Assembly: GCA_019752635.1 (NCBI GenBank)
Contig: JAIELX010000064.1
Location: 1-64,000 of the forward strand
DNA length: 64,000 nucleotides
From: Candidatus Obscuribacterales bacterium
Lineage (GTDB): Bacteria; Cyanobacteriota; Vampirovibrionia; Obscuribacterales; Obscuribacteraceae
Direction: 5' to 3'
Both the position numbers and the translations under genes were made by a program. Below are positions 41,499 through 50,398 of the stretch, piece by piece (the stretch's first letter is position 1; each line of letters starts with the position of its first letter). The notes below the pieces were generated by a model. The model did no database searches and was not told where the DNA came from. It worked only from the letters and a program-made list of their open reading frames with translations.

Positions 41499-44400
41499 GT
41501 GGACGACTGGGAAGCTTTAGTTCAACAGCGGTCAGCCAGGCTGTTTCATTTCTTGCGCAGACTTTCACAGCTGCGGTCATCACCAAGCCGATCCGTCGAT
41601 CAGTATGATAAATCCATTTGGCTGGGAAGTGTGCCTGTGGCAACCGGTTGTTTCTCCAGTCTTAATCAACCTGAGCATGAGCGTTCGGAGTTATGGCTCG
41701 AAGTGGAGATGCCGGTATCGAAGCCGGTGCCGCAGTTGCCTGTGGACCTTCAATACAACGTTGATTTTGAAAAGCTTTCACTATCGAGTTGTACCCTACC
41801 GCAGCTGGATGATGTGTGGTTGCCGGCGATGGAGTCGACAGATCTCGCCGCTGCGGCTGCGCTTCAGGAATCATTGCGCCCTGCTTTCAATGACTACCTG
41901 CTGCATCAGTGGTTTCACTGGGCAGAACAAGACAAGAAGAATCAGGATATTCGGCCCCTGTGCGAGGCGCTTCAGGAGATTTACCTAACACTGCAGACCA
42001 ATCCTGAAACGTATGAGCTGCTAATCGGTTTGGGACTATTCTCGCGACAGTTGGCCTCGGGCGAATTAGTTCAACGCCACATCTTGACCCTGCGTGCGAC
42101 GCTAAATTTTGATTCGGGCTCCAGGCAATTCCAATTGCGTGCGTCTGAAGATGCGGTTTGGGAGATTGACGAGGACATTACAACTGTTTTCGAGCTTCCA
42201 CCGAACTTTGTTTCGGAAGGATTGAAAGAGAAACTTTCAAGTTTTGCCGAAATCATTTGGGACTCGGTGAAAATCGAAGACTTCTTCAGTACTTGGCTGG
42301 CGACATTGAGCAGTCGGGGTGTCTACGATAGTTCTTTTCTGCCACCCGCGCCAGGGCGAAAGGAATTATCACACCCAACAATTCAACTAGCTCCCGCACT
42401 ATTCTTACGGCGACGTTCCGACCACGGATTCATTCGTTTCTGCGATCAGATAATCGATCAGCTTGAAAGCGGGCAGAAGGCGCCGGTAGGACTGGAGCGA
42501 TTCGTCAACGTTATCGATGATCGCGCTTATGCGCCCGAAACGTCCGCAGTTGCCGCCAATCGCATTTACTTTCCTCTGGCGGCAAATCCGGAACAGGCCG
42601 CAATCGCCGATAACTTGACGCGAAGACAGGCCGTGCTGGTGCAAGGTCCTCCCGGCACAGGTAAGTCGCAAACCATTGCTAATCTGATATGCCATTTGCT
42701 GGCGCAGGGCAAGCGCGTTCTCGTTACTAGTCACACTGCACGAGCGCTTCGTGTGCTTCGAGACAAGCTACCGGACGAGGTCAAACCGCTGTGTATTGCG
42801 GTTGTGGGTGAAGGCAATGCGGAGATGCGGACGACACTTGAGTCATCTATATCCGCCATTCAATCGCGGCATGCAACCTGGTCCGAGCCGGAGTACACCA
42901 GAAGAATCGATGCACTGGAACAGGCGCTGGTGAACAGTCAGCTTGAGCAGCAAAAGCTGGATCAAGTTCTGATGCAAAGTCGCAAGATGGACGTGCTCAG
43001 TTATACTGACAAATTTGGCTATTTCGGCACCGCTGAGGACATCGCTTCAACACTTTTCGCAGAGCGTGATTGCTATTCATGGTTTGAAGATCGCCCCGCG
43101 ATAGAACAGGTTCCTCCGCTTACAAACGACGAGTGTCTGCGCCTGCTCCACTTATTGAAGCGCTTTCCACCGGAGAAGGATGGTAAGTTCACCTTCTTGA
43201 TTTCGAAAAGCGCTCTGCCATCTCCAGATGACTACGCACGTAATTTGGTGCGTTTCGAACAACTTCAGGAGCGACTGGCGACTGTCGCCAGTGCGCACAA
43301 AGAACACGCTTCCTACAATGCTTCAGTGAATCTCTCCACAAAAGTGCGCGAACAGATCGCTGGTCACATCAATGAAGTCCTGATGATTGTGAGCCCGCTG
43401 CTCAATCGCAAGGAAACCTGGGTTGGCACTTGCGTAAAGGAAGTGCTTACGGATCACGACCGGGTTTGGCGCGAACTACTTGAATTGACCACCGGTGCTC
43501 TTGCGAAATTGCAACCGAGTTATCGTGAGCTTGGCACCGTCAAGGTCACAGGGCTGGAGCAACGAGATCTGCATACGGTGATGGTGCAGGCGCAGGATTT
43601 GTTGAAGCATCTCTCGTCTGGAAAATCCCTGGGATTCGGTCCCTTCCGAGCGCGTGCGGTTAAGGAAGCGGCGTATCTAATTACAGATGTTCGCGTCAAC
43701 GGCAAATTATGCGAAACAGCGGATGCTCTGAAAACCCTCATTTCGTATTTGGAGTTTCGCATTGATTTTGATGACCTGTGCAAGCATTGGTCTGCTGTCG
43801 ACACGCTAAACTCCGACAACGTTCTGTCCGCAATTCCGAAATTACAAGACTACTGCGAGCCCTTGATGATCTCATTGGACTTGAACGAAAAGATCCGTGA
43901 GTTAAAGGTAACACTGCGCGCGTGCCATCTCATTGAGCCCGACTGGTCAAGCACGCGAGATCTGATGCTATTCAGAGATGTATTGCTGTGCGCTCGTATT
44001 GAAGAAGAATGCAAACTGTTGGAGGATGGTCGCAACAAACTTGAGGCCTTGCTGGAGGGCGGAACTGCCAGACCGGACGCCCACCCGGTGTTGTTGGAAT
44101 TATTAGAGGCAGTGAATGCAAGAGACCCTCGACGTTACGCCGAGACAATGGAGAAACTTGAAGCTGCCGAAAATGAAGGCGCCTGCAGGACTGAGCGCAC
44201 GGGACTGATGCTCCGCTGCCATGCGGCTCTTGCCGAGACTCCTCGGTGGTTAGAAACTGTTAGGTCATCGATAGATGACCCTCGTTGGACCGAACGCCTT
44301 CGCATGTTCGTCGGTGCGTGGAACCATGCTCGTGCTGAACGGTGGATCAGACACCTTTATGTGATTGATACCGACCACGCCGTGCTCGAACAGCTATCCG

Positions 44401-45959
44401 ATATTCAGCGAAGACAAAGTCGTTATCTAGCGGAGCTTTCGGCCGAGCGCGGCTGGTTTCACTTTCTGGGCAGGCTGGATGAGCGTCACAGACAATCGCT
44501 CGACGCTTGGAAGAAAGCTGTCGCGCGCATAGGCAAGGGCACCGGCAAACATGCAGAGCGCCACCGTCGCGCAGCAAGAGAGCACATGTTGAATTGCCGG
44601 GCGGCGATTCCTGCGTGGATCATGCCCATGCACATGCTATTGCAAACTATCGAACCGGCGCCGGAAAGCTTTGACGTTGTGATTGTCGACGAAGCTAGCC
44701 AGAGCGGCCTCGAGGCAATGGTGCTGGCTTACATTGGCAAACAGCTTGTCGTTGTTGGTGACGATAAACAGATTAGCCCCGATTTCATAGGTCTCAGTCG
44801 GGATGAGGTCGAAGCACTTCGAGTGGAGCATTTGCGCGACATTCCGTTTGCTGATGCCATCGGTATTGATCATAGTTTCTTTGACCTGGCACAGATTCGC
44901 TACTCGGGAAAAATTCGTTTAAGAGAACACTTTCGCTGTATGCCCGAGATCATCGAATTTTCCAACAAGTTGTGCTACGGTGACCAACCGCTGATCCCGC
45001 TGAAGCAATACGGCTCTGCGCGCATTTTACCCGTGCTGGGATCGGTTTTCGTAAAGACGACACCCATCGCTTCCGACGGCAAGGTCGCTAACTATGAGGA
45101 GGCAGAGGCGCTGATCGGCAAGATGTTGGAGCTTAGCCGGCAACCAGCATATAAGGGGAAGTCGTTCGGCGTTATTAGCTTGCTCTCTACGTCCAGACAG
45201 GCGGAGTACATCCGTCGGCGCATAGCGGAAGAGTTTGATGCTCGGGAGATTGAAGAGCGACGCATTATGTGTGGTGACCCCTATGATTTTCAGGGTGACG
45301 AGCGCGACATAATGTTTTTGAGTCTGGTGGTAAGACCTCCGGAATCCGGTCGCAAGATTCACGCGCTCAGCAGCGAAAAAGACGAGAAGCGCTTCAATGT
45401 CGCAATGAGCCGTGCCAAGGAACAGGTCTGGTTGTTCCATTCGGTGCAGAGCGAGAATCTCAGCAACAAGTGCGTTCGGTACAGACTTATCGAGCATTTC
45501 CACTCAGCGAATCGCCGGCCGGGACATGAAGATACGACTGTCCGTATCATGCAAGAGTCTGTTTCTCGGCGGAACAGAGCTCCAGAACCGTTCGCTAGCT
45601 GGCTCGCATATGATGTTTGTGCCGCCCTGCAAAAGAAAGGTTATAAGATTTCTGCAGGAATGACTCTCGGGGGCTGCTACATTGATCTCATTGTTGAAGG
45701 CGCCGCTCGGCGATTGGGTATTCAGTGCCACCATGATGAGTGGTCCGGGGAGGATGCTTTCCTGAAGCAACTCAAATTAGAACAGGCGCTGGAGCGTTGC
45801 CAGATGCCATTCGTGCGCATTAAGGGAAGCGTGTTCTATCTGGAGCCGGATGTTTGCGTTCAAAAGCTTGTGATCGAGCTTGAGCGTTTGGGTATTTGCA
45901 CCGGACATTTGCCTGAGCCTTCGAGAATACCGCCGCCGCCAATTCACATTCCCCGGTAG
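41499..45959 (+). CDS. SF1 (Upf1/Dna2-like) helicase with C-terminal Vsr-like nuclease domain
   Basis: 1486 residues from GTG 41499 (GGAG about 6 nt before). Long N-terminal region (~1-370) without clear domain. Helicase core: Walker A GPPGTGKS (383-390), a coiled insertion (~450-1040), DEASQ (1064-1068), GDDKQ, RLREHFRCMPEI, DFQGDERDIMFLSL and RFNVAMSRAK (about 1298-1307). The C-terminal ~110 residues form a Vsr/MTES_1575-type domain with GGCYIDLIVEG (Asp1396) but IQCHHDEW where active relatives have I-E-C-D-G-D (Gln1409), so cleavage may be lost. Helicase on DNA or RNA; possible defence or repair role. It stands alone. Confidence 0.85.
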   Translation: MDDWEALVQQRSARLFHFLRRLSQLRSSPSRSVDQYDKSIWLGSVPVATGCFSSLNQPEHERSELWLEVEMPVSKPVPQLPVDLQYNVDFEKLSLSSCTLPQLDDVWLPAMESTDLAAAAALQESLRPAFNDYLLHQWFHWAEQDKKNQDIRPLCEALQEIYLTLQTNPETYELLIGLGLFSRQLASGELVQRHILTLRATLNFDSGSRQFQLRASEDAVWEIDEDITTVFELPPNFVSEGLKEKLSSFAEIIWDSVKIEDFFSTWLATLSSRGVYDSSFLPPAPGRKELSHPTIQLAPALFLRRRSDHGFIRFCDQIIDQLESGQKAPVGLERFVNVIDDRAYAPETSAVAANRIYFPLAANPEQAAIADNLTRRQAVLVQGPPGTGKSQTIANLICHLLAQGKRVLVTSHTARALRVLRDKLPDEVKPLCIAVVGEGNAEMRTTLESSISAIQSRHATWSEPEYTRRIDALEQALVNSQLEQQKLDQVLMQSRKMDVLSYTDKFGYFGTAEDIASTLFAERDCYSWFEDRPAIEQVPPLTNDECLRLLHLLKRFPPEKDGKFTFLISKSALPSPDDYARNLVRFEQLQERLATVASAHKEHASYNASVNLSTKVREQIAGHINEVLMIVSPLLNRKETWVGTCVKEVLTDHDRVWRELLELTTGALAKLQPSYRELGTVKVTGLEQRDLHTVMVQAQDLLKHLSSGKSLGFGPFRARAVKEAAYLITDVRVNGKLCETADALKTLISYLEFRIDFDDLCKHWSAVDTLNSDNVLSAIPKLQDYCEPLMISLDLNEKIRELKVTLRACHLIEPDWSSTRDLMLFRDVLLCARIEEECKLLEDGRNKLEALLEGGTARPDAHPVLLELLEAVNARDPRRYAETMEKLEAAENEGACRTERTGLMLRCHAALAETPRWLETVRSSIDDPRWTERLRMFVGAWNHARAERWIRHLYVIDTDHAVLEQLSDIQRRQSRYLAELSAERGWFHFLGRLDERHRQSLDAWKKAVARIGKGTGKHAERHRRAAREHMLNCRAAIPAWIMPMHMLLQTIEPAPESFDVVIVDEASQSGLEAMVLAYIGKQLVVVGDDKQISPDFIGLSRDEVEALRVEHLRDIPFADAIGIDHSFFDLAQIRYSGKIRLREHFRCMPEIIEFSNKLCYGDQPLIPLKQYGSARILPVLGSVFVKTTPIASDGKVANYEEAEALIGKMLELSRQPAYKGKSFGVISLLSTSRQAEYIRRRIAEEFDAREIEERRIMCGDPYDFQGDERDIMFLSLVVRPPESGRKIHALSSEKDEKRFNVAMSRAKEQVWLFHSVQSENLSNKCVRYRLIEHFHSANRRPGHEDTTVRIMQESVSRRNRAPEPFASWLAYDVCAALQKKGYKISAGMTLGGCYIDLIVEGAARRLGIQCHHDEWSGEDAFLKQLKLEQALERCQMPFVRIKGSVFYLEPDVCVQKLVIELERLGICTGHLPEPSRIPPPPIHIPR

Positions 45960-46033
45960 CCCTGGCTACTCCTGCGGGCAGTGAAAGCGCGCTATCGTGA
46001 AGACATAGAAGCGCCGCTAAGCCGTCGCTTCCC

Positions 46034-46918
46034 TTATGCTGCATTCTCTTGTTTTTCACTGTAACTTTGTCGACGCAAGTATTTAACTGTTTGCGCTTCG
46101 TTCAGCGGCTTCGAAAATATGTATCCTTGGGCGAACTGGCAGCCCATGGCTTCAAGGATACGTAGTTCCTCGAGATGCTCGACTCCCTCCGCAACTATAT
46201 CTACTCCAATCACTTTTGCAAGATCGACTAGCGCACGGATGATTGCCTGACATTTAAATGACGTTTTAATCGTTGTTACAAACGATCTGTCTATTTTTAT
46301 GGTTGAGATGGGAAATTCAAGTAAGTAAGCAATTGAAGAGTAACCGGTTCCGAAGTCATCCAGTGCTATTGCGAATCCTCTTTCGTACAGGGTTTGCAGA
46401 CACTTTCTCGCTATATCCGTGTGCCTTAACATTGCGGTTTCGGTCAATTCGAGCGTTATCGAGTTCGTCGGAAATGAATCTCCGGATAACCACTTTAGAA
46501 GCTGCTCTGCTCTATCTTCGGTCGCAAAATGTCCTGCAGAAATATTGATAGCTACAGATTTAACGGGTAACTGTGCCGTCTGCCAACTCTTCAGGTCTGA
46601 TACCACTCTTTCTATAACGAATGCCGTGATTTCGTCTATCAGTCCCATTTCCTCTGCTATGGGCACGAAAGTTGCCGGCGAGACGAATCCTCTTTCGGAA
46701 TCGTTCCATCGGAGCAGGGCTTCAAAATGTCCACAGGAACCATCTCTGAGATCTACTTGTGGTTGGTAATGAACATCGAGAAGCCGCTTTCGGATAGCAT
46801 TTCTGAGGTCGTCTCGAAACTCATTTCTCTGTTCAGCGGCAGTCAAGCAAGAAATGCCTGCGTTTATAGTTTCGTGGTTTGAGTTGCCGCGGGCGATATT
46901 GATGGTCGTTTCGTGCAT
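46034..46918 (-). CDS. EAL-domain cyclic-di-GMP phosphodiesterase
   Basis: 294 residues from ATG 46918 (AAGGAG 6 nt before); the frame to 47062 lacks this. The EAL domain covers ~40-285: EALLR (66-70), a Glu in ELTETAM, DDFGTGYSS, KIDRSFV, EGVE and QGYIFSKP, all conserved in active enzymes. It should hydrolyse cyclic di-GMP to pGpG. There is no sensory or GGDEF domain and no membrane anchor. No operon partner. Confidence 0.93.
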   Translation of the reverse strand: MHETTINIARGNSNHETINAGISCLTAAEQRNEFRDDLRNAIRKRLLDVHYQPQVDLRDGSCGHFEALLRWNDSERGFVSPATFVPIAEEMGLIDEITAFVIERVVSDLKSWQTAQLPVKSVAINISAGHFATEDRAEQLLKWLSGDSFPTNSITLELTETAMLRHTDIARKCLQTLYERGFAIALDDFGTGYSSIAYLLEFPISTIKIDRSFVTTIKTSFKCQAIIRALVDLAKVIGVDIVAEGVEHLEELRILEAMGCQFAQGYIFSKPLNEAQTVKYLRRQSYSEKQENAA

Positions 46919-47240
46919 TTTGGACTCCTTCAAAATCTGCACATCTAGCCTGCGCAGCTGTAAGGGGAAACCTGTGACCTCAGCATATAGCAAGCTGCAG
47001 CGCCATACATCCTCTCCAGGTTGATTCTTCCAGTGATGTGGCGTAGCACTTCCGGGTGTCACACTCTACCCCGGGTAAGTCAAGCGCGGCTTAAATGTAT
47101 TCCGCTATGACGTCGCCTTCCATCCGACACAATAACTGCTCATGTCGGCTGGGCTCAGTCTGATGATACCGAAAGTGGTATCGCCCCGCGTCAAATAGCG
47201 CTGCAAATTATCAACACTGGCGTCGTCTAATGGACTGGGC
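46919..47240. other. Spacer between EAL and USP genes
   Basis: No supported gene. A short hairpin GATACC/GGTATC (47165-47182) lies 59 nt past the USP stop and may terminate it. The stretch before ATG 46918 should carry the EAL promoter. Confidence 0.4.
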
Positions 47241-48200
47241 CTAAAGATGCGACATAGGTACTCGCGGCATTCGAAGGTCTTCGTTCTCTGCTAAGCGCAG
47301 TTCCTCTTCGTGTTGTTCGGGCACATAAGGACCGTGTTTGACAACTGCTATGCTACACGCCGAGTTCATAGCTGTTTGCAATGACACGCTGCGAGTTAAT
47401 AGCTTCGCGAAGAAGCCTCTATTATGGGAGCCAAGCACCAGTAAATCAGCCTCGACCGCCAAACTGTACTCCAATATTGTTTCGCAGGTCGCGCCATCGA
47501 CCACTTCCACGTTACACTCAAACTGAGATAACTTTGACGAGCGGCTAATCTCCTTGTGCAACATGTCTAATGCTCTATCCTCAGAGCATGCGAATTGCTG
47601 CAATGAAGAAATTGCAATATCGACGTCGGATTCATTTGCATTTTCAGCTCTGAGCGGCGGAATAACCGTGAGAAAGTGGAACCGCGTGTCGGCGCGCCAA
47701 GGCTGTGAATCAATCCACGAGAGCACACTCAGATCAGTGGCTGACCCGTCCATAGCAACACAGACATTCCGGAACGAACTGTCATTGCGAAGAATCATCA
47801 CCGGACAGGAGGAGTTCTTCAGAAGATGTGAAGATGCGCTACCCATGAACAACTTAGACAGGCTAACACTGTCACTAGTGCCAAGTACAATTAGATCGCA
47901 ATTCCAGCCGCTGGCTGCGGCAAGGATCTCCTTACCGGGGTTTCCCAATGCAACATGAGCACCGACTACAACACCGGCGTTCATCGAGCGTATTTTTGCT
48001 ACGGCATGATTGAGCAAGTCTTGTCTCTCATGCGCAGAATGAGCTTCAAAGGGCATAGCGTCATCCAGTACATCGACAAAACTGGGCACCACCACTGTGA
48101 GTAACATCCATTCTGTCTTTGCAGACCATAAATTGGCCGCTAGTCCCGACAGAACCGTACCGGTTGCCTCGCTGCCATCAATACAAACCAAAATTTTCAT
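47241..48200 (-). CDS. Tandem universal stress protein
   Basis: 319 residues from ATG 48200. Two USP domains (~1-145 and ~150-300). The first has MKILVCIDGSEA and the nucleotide-binding pattern VLGTSDSVSLSKLFMGSASS, the second VCVAMDGSATD and LVLGSHNRGFFAKLLTRSVS. These bind ATP or AMP and act in stress tolerance. The C-terminal tail is acidic and basic mixed. It is 281 nt from the caspase-like gene stop and probably separate. Confidence 0.9.
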   Translation of the reverse strand: MKILVCIDGSEATGTVLSGLAANLWSAKTEWMLLTVVVPSFVDVLDDAMPFEAHSAHERQDLLNHAVAKIRSMNAGVVVGAHVALGNPGKEILAAASGWNCDLIVLGTSDSVSLSKLFMGSASSHLLKNSSCPVMILRNDSSFRNVCVAMDGSATDLSVLSWIDSQPWRADTRFHFLTVIPPLRAENANESDVDIAISSLQQFACSEDRALDMLHKEISRSSKLSQFECNVEVVDGATCETILEYSLAVEADLLVLGSHNRGFFAKLLTRSVSLQTAMNSACSIAVVKHGPYVPEQHEEELRLAENEDLRMPRVPMSHL

Positions 48201-48349
48201 AGCCAAGCCTATGGGGGAAGAACCGTCAGAGATGGTATCAAGCTTCGGTGCGCTAAACATCGTCTAAGCGGAGGATAATCAGGGCAGAACCGTTTGAATC
48301 GGTAATCCCTTAGACTGATGTGCCTCCAATTTCCTGAAGCTCGTTTTGC

Positions 48350-50152
48350 TTAGTCCTGGTACACCCCTGTAATTTCGGTCATTCCGGCACCACCGGTTAA
48401 ACTGTTTTGCGACCAGGTGGATGGATCGCTGTCAAGGACTCGATACTTACCGGCTTTGACAATCACGTCGACTGGACAATCCCAATATACCTCCGGGGCG
48501 CCCCATTGACCGGACCGTCCATTGCACTGCCATGGTCCGTAGACCGTGCCGTCTTCATGCCTTAGAGAGATACTGCCAGGCTGAGAACCGCGTCCGTCGT
48601 TCCAGTGGTAGTTAGTGATGTTTGTTATGAGTGTCGGCGTTCTCAATGTAAAGCGAGGGCTTTTGCCACCATTAAAGACACGGTAAATGTTTCCGTTTTT
48701 GACAATGGCACTGGAAGGCGTTCGCTTCACTGTCGCGCTTGTCGCAGCTGCATCAAGAAGCGGCGCACCCTTTACGCGGGCGAATCCGGTCTCCCTTGAG
48801 CCTGAATTTTGAGACCAGGTTGCTACATCGCTATCCTCGATTGTGTATGGTCCCGGTTTTATTCGCACCAACGGTTCGCACTCCCAGTAGGCATTGGGAA
48901 CTCCGCCTTGCCCCGGTTTACCGACTGCCCTCCATGGTCCGTAAACAGTTCCGTCTTGATGTCGCAAGGCAATTGTGCCCGGCGCGGCACCGCGTCCGTC
49001 GTTCCAGTGATAGGTGTAGATGTAGGTCAGCAGTATCGGATAGGAGATAGTGAAAGATGCAGCTCTTGATGGTCCGTTGAAGACCCTGTAGATGTTGCCG
49101 TTATCCAGCAACACTACAGGTGGTATCGGCTTTAGCAACAGTAGATCGTTGTCGGGAGACAGGTCGGATTTTTTCGGCGGCTTCGCGTTGTTTGCTTCCG
49201 GTGTGGCGGATGGTGCTGCGGGCGTATCAATGTCAACTACGCGCACTCGCGTCGGGGGAGTCGATAGAATCAGATCCGCTCCTTTCCATGCGCTGCACAA
49301 TATAGGCGTCTGCAAGGTTCCTCGATCCTTGAGTACTTCCTCTTGGACGTTTTCCTTCAGCGTTTGAAAAGCAGAGCCCAATGTGACTCCGGCGCCACCT
49401 TCTCGAAGCGCCTTAATCAGGTGATACGTGAATACGCTATTTTCGTACCGCCGCCCTTCCCATGAACTCTGGCTAGGAGAGCTCGAAGCAATAACCATCT
49501 GCCCTGTGCCTGCCATAACAGTAGCTGCATCAACATTACCCACTCTATGCAGTCCCTTTGATTCGACATTAGCCGAGCCGCTGTGGCAGGTGTCCAATAC
49601 AACAACCACACGGTCGCTGTGAACCCTGTTCTTGATTATTGTCATCAAATGCTGCAGCGGAATTCCTGTGGCGTAGAGACAATCTAGATTGCTATCGTGC
49701 GCAACAATGTAGTTCACGCCTCCGACATCCATGTCCGCAGGGCTACCGTGGCTAGAGATGTAGACTACGACCAGATCGTCCGGATTGGCCAGGCGCGGAA
49801 GCCACTTGTCGCCAAGTATAGTGAGGATGGCTTCCCTGGTGGCGTCCTGATCTGTCAACAAAACAACGTGGTCTTTGGCGAAATTACCTGCAGTGATCAG
49901 GTAATCGTAAAAATCTTTCGCGTCTTTGGCCGGGAATCGCAAATTGATCTTTTCGTCGCGAAATTTGCTGATTCCAACAACAACAGCCCACTTATCTTTA
50001 ACCGGTCTGTTTGCAGAAGTGGCTGACAATGAACTCGTCGGCGGCGCAGCCGTCTTGACGGGGGCAGCTGCTGCACCCACCAATGGGCACAGCAGCAGCG
50101 CTATAAGTCCAAGGAGCATGCAACCCGGAAGTGGGTTTGTTATGCGCTTCAT
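48350..50152 (-). CDS. Exported caspase-like (metacaspase, C14) protein with duplicated C-terminal domain
   Basis: 600 residues. Signal peptide (LLGLIALLLCPLVGAAAA), then a caspase-fold domain (~53-300) with catalytic His135 (YISSHGSP) and Cys189 (LDTCHSGSA). Two copies of an unfamiliar ~100-residue module follow (about 347-450 and 481-585) sharing NGNIYRVFNG, YHWNDGRG, LRHxDGTVYGPW and SDxxTWSQNS. Metacaspases cut after Arg or Lys. The repeats may bind a surface partner. Export suggests action in periplasm or outside the cell. Confidence 0.9.
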   Translation of the reverse strand: MKRITNPLPGCMLLGLIALLLCPLVGAAAAPVKTAAPPTSSLSATSANRPVKDKWAVVVGISKFRDEKINLRFPAKDAKDFYDYLITAGNFAKDHVVLLTDQDATREAILTILGDKWLPRLANPDDLVVVYISSHGSPADMDVGGVNYIVAHDSNLDCLYATGIPLQHLMTIIKNRVHSDRVVVVLDTCHSGSANVESKGLHRVGNVDAATVMAGTGQMVIASSSPSQSSWEGRRYENSVFTYHLIKALREGGAGVTLGSAFQTLKENVQEEVLKDRGTLQTPILCSAWKGADLILSTPPTRVRVVDIDTPAAPSATPEANNAKPPKKSDLSPDNDLLLLKPIPPVVLLDNGNIYRVFNGPSRAASFTISYPILLTYIYTYHWNDGRGAAPGTIALRHQDGTVYGPWRAVGKPGQGGVPNAYWECEPLVRIKPGPYTIEDSDVATWSQNSGSRETGFARVKGAPLLDAAATSATVKRTPSSAIVKNGNIYRVFNGGKSPRFTLRTPTLITNITNYHWNDGRGSQPGSISLRHEDGTVYGPWQCNGRSGQWGAPEVYWDCPVDVIVKAGKYRVLDSDPSTWSQNSLTGGAGMTEITGVYQD

Positions 50153-50398
50153 TCTTTGCTATCCAAAGAGCCTTCAGTCTTGTCTTCCAATCGAATAATA
50201 TAGCGCTGAAAGTTGCACCGGCATCCACACAGGGGATTAAAGTCCGGAATTGGTGAACTCAATCCGTGGAAGGATGTAAAAATGCTAACATTCCTTATCG
50301 TACTCAATACTTCGATTCTGGAGCAAGGAGCCTTCGAATTCGTAGCGATGAGGGTTCGGAGTCTCTTCTAACCTGCGTTCAGCTTGCGGACGTCGCCC

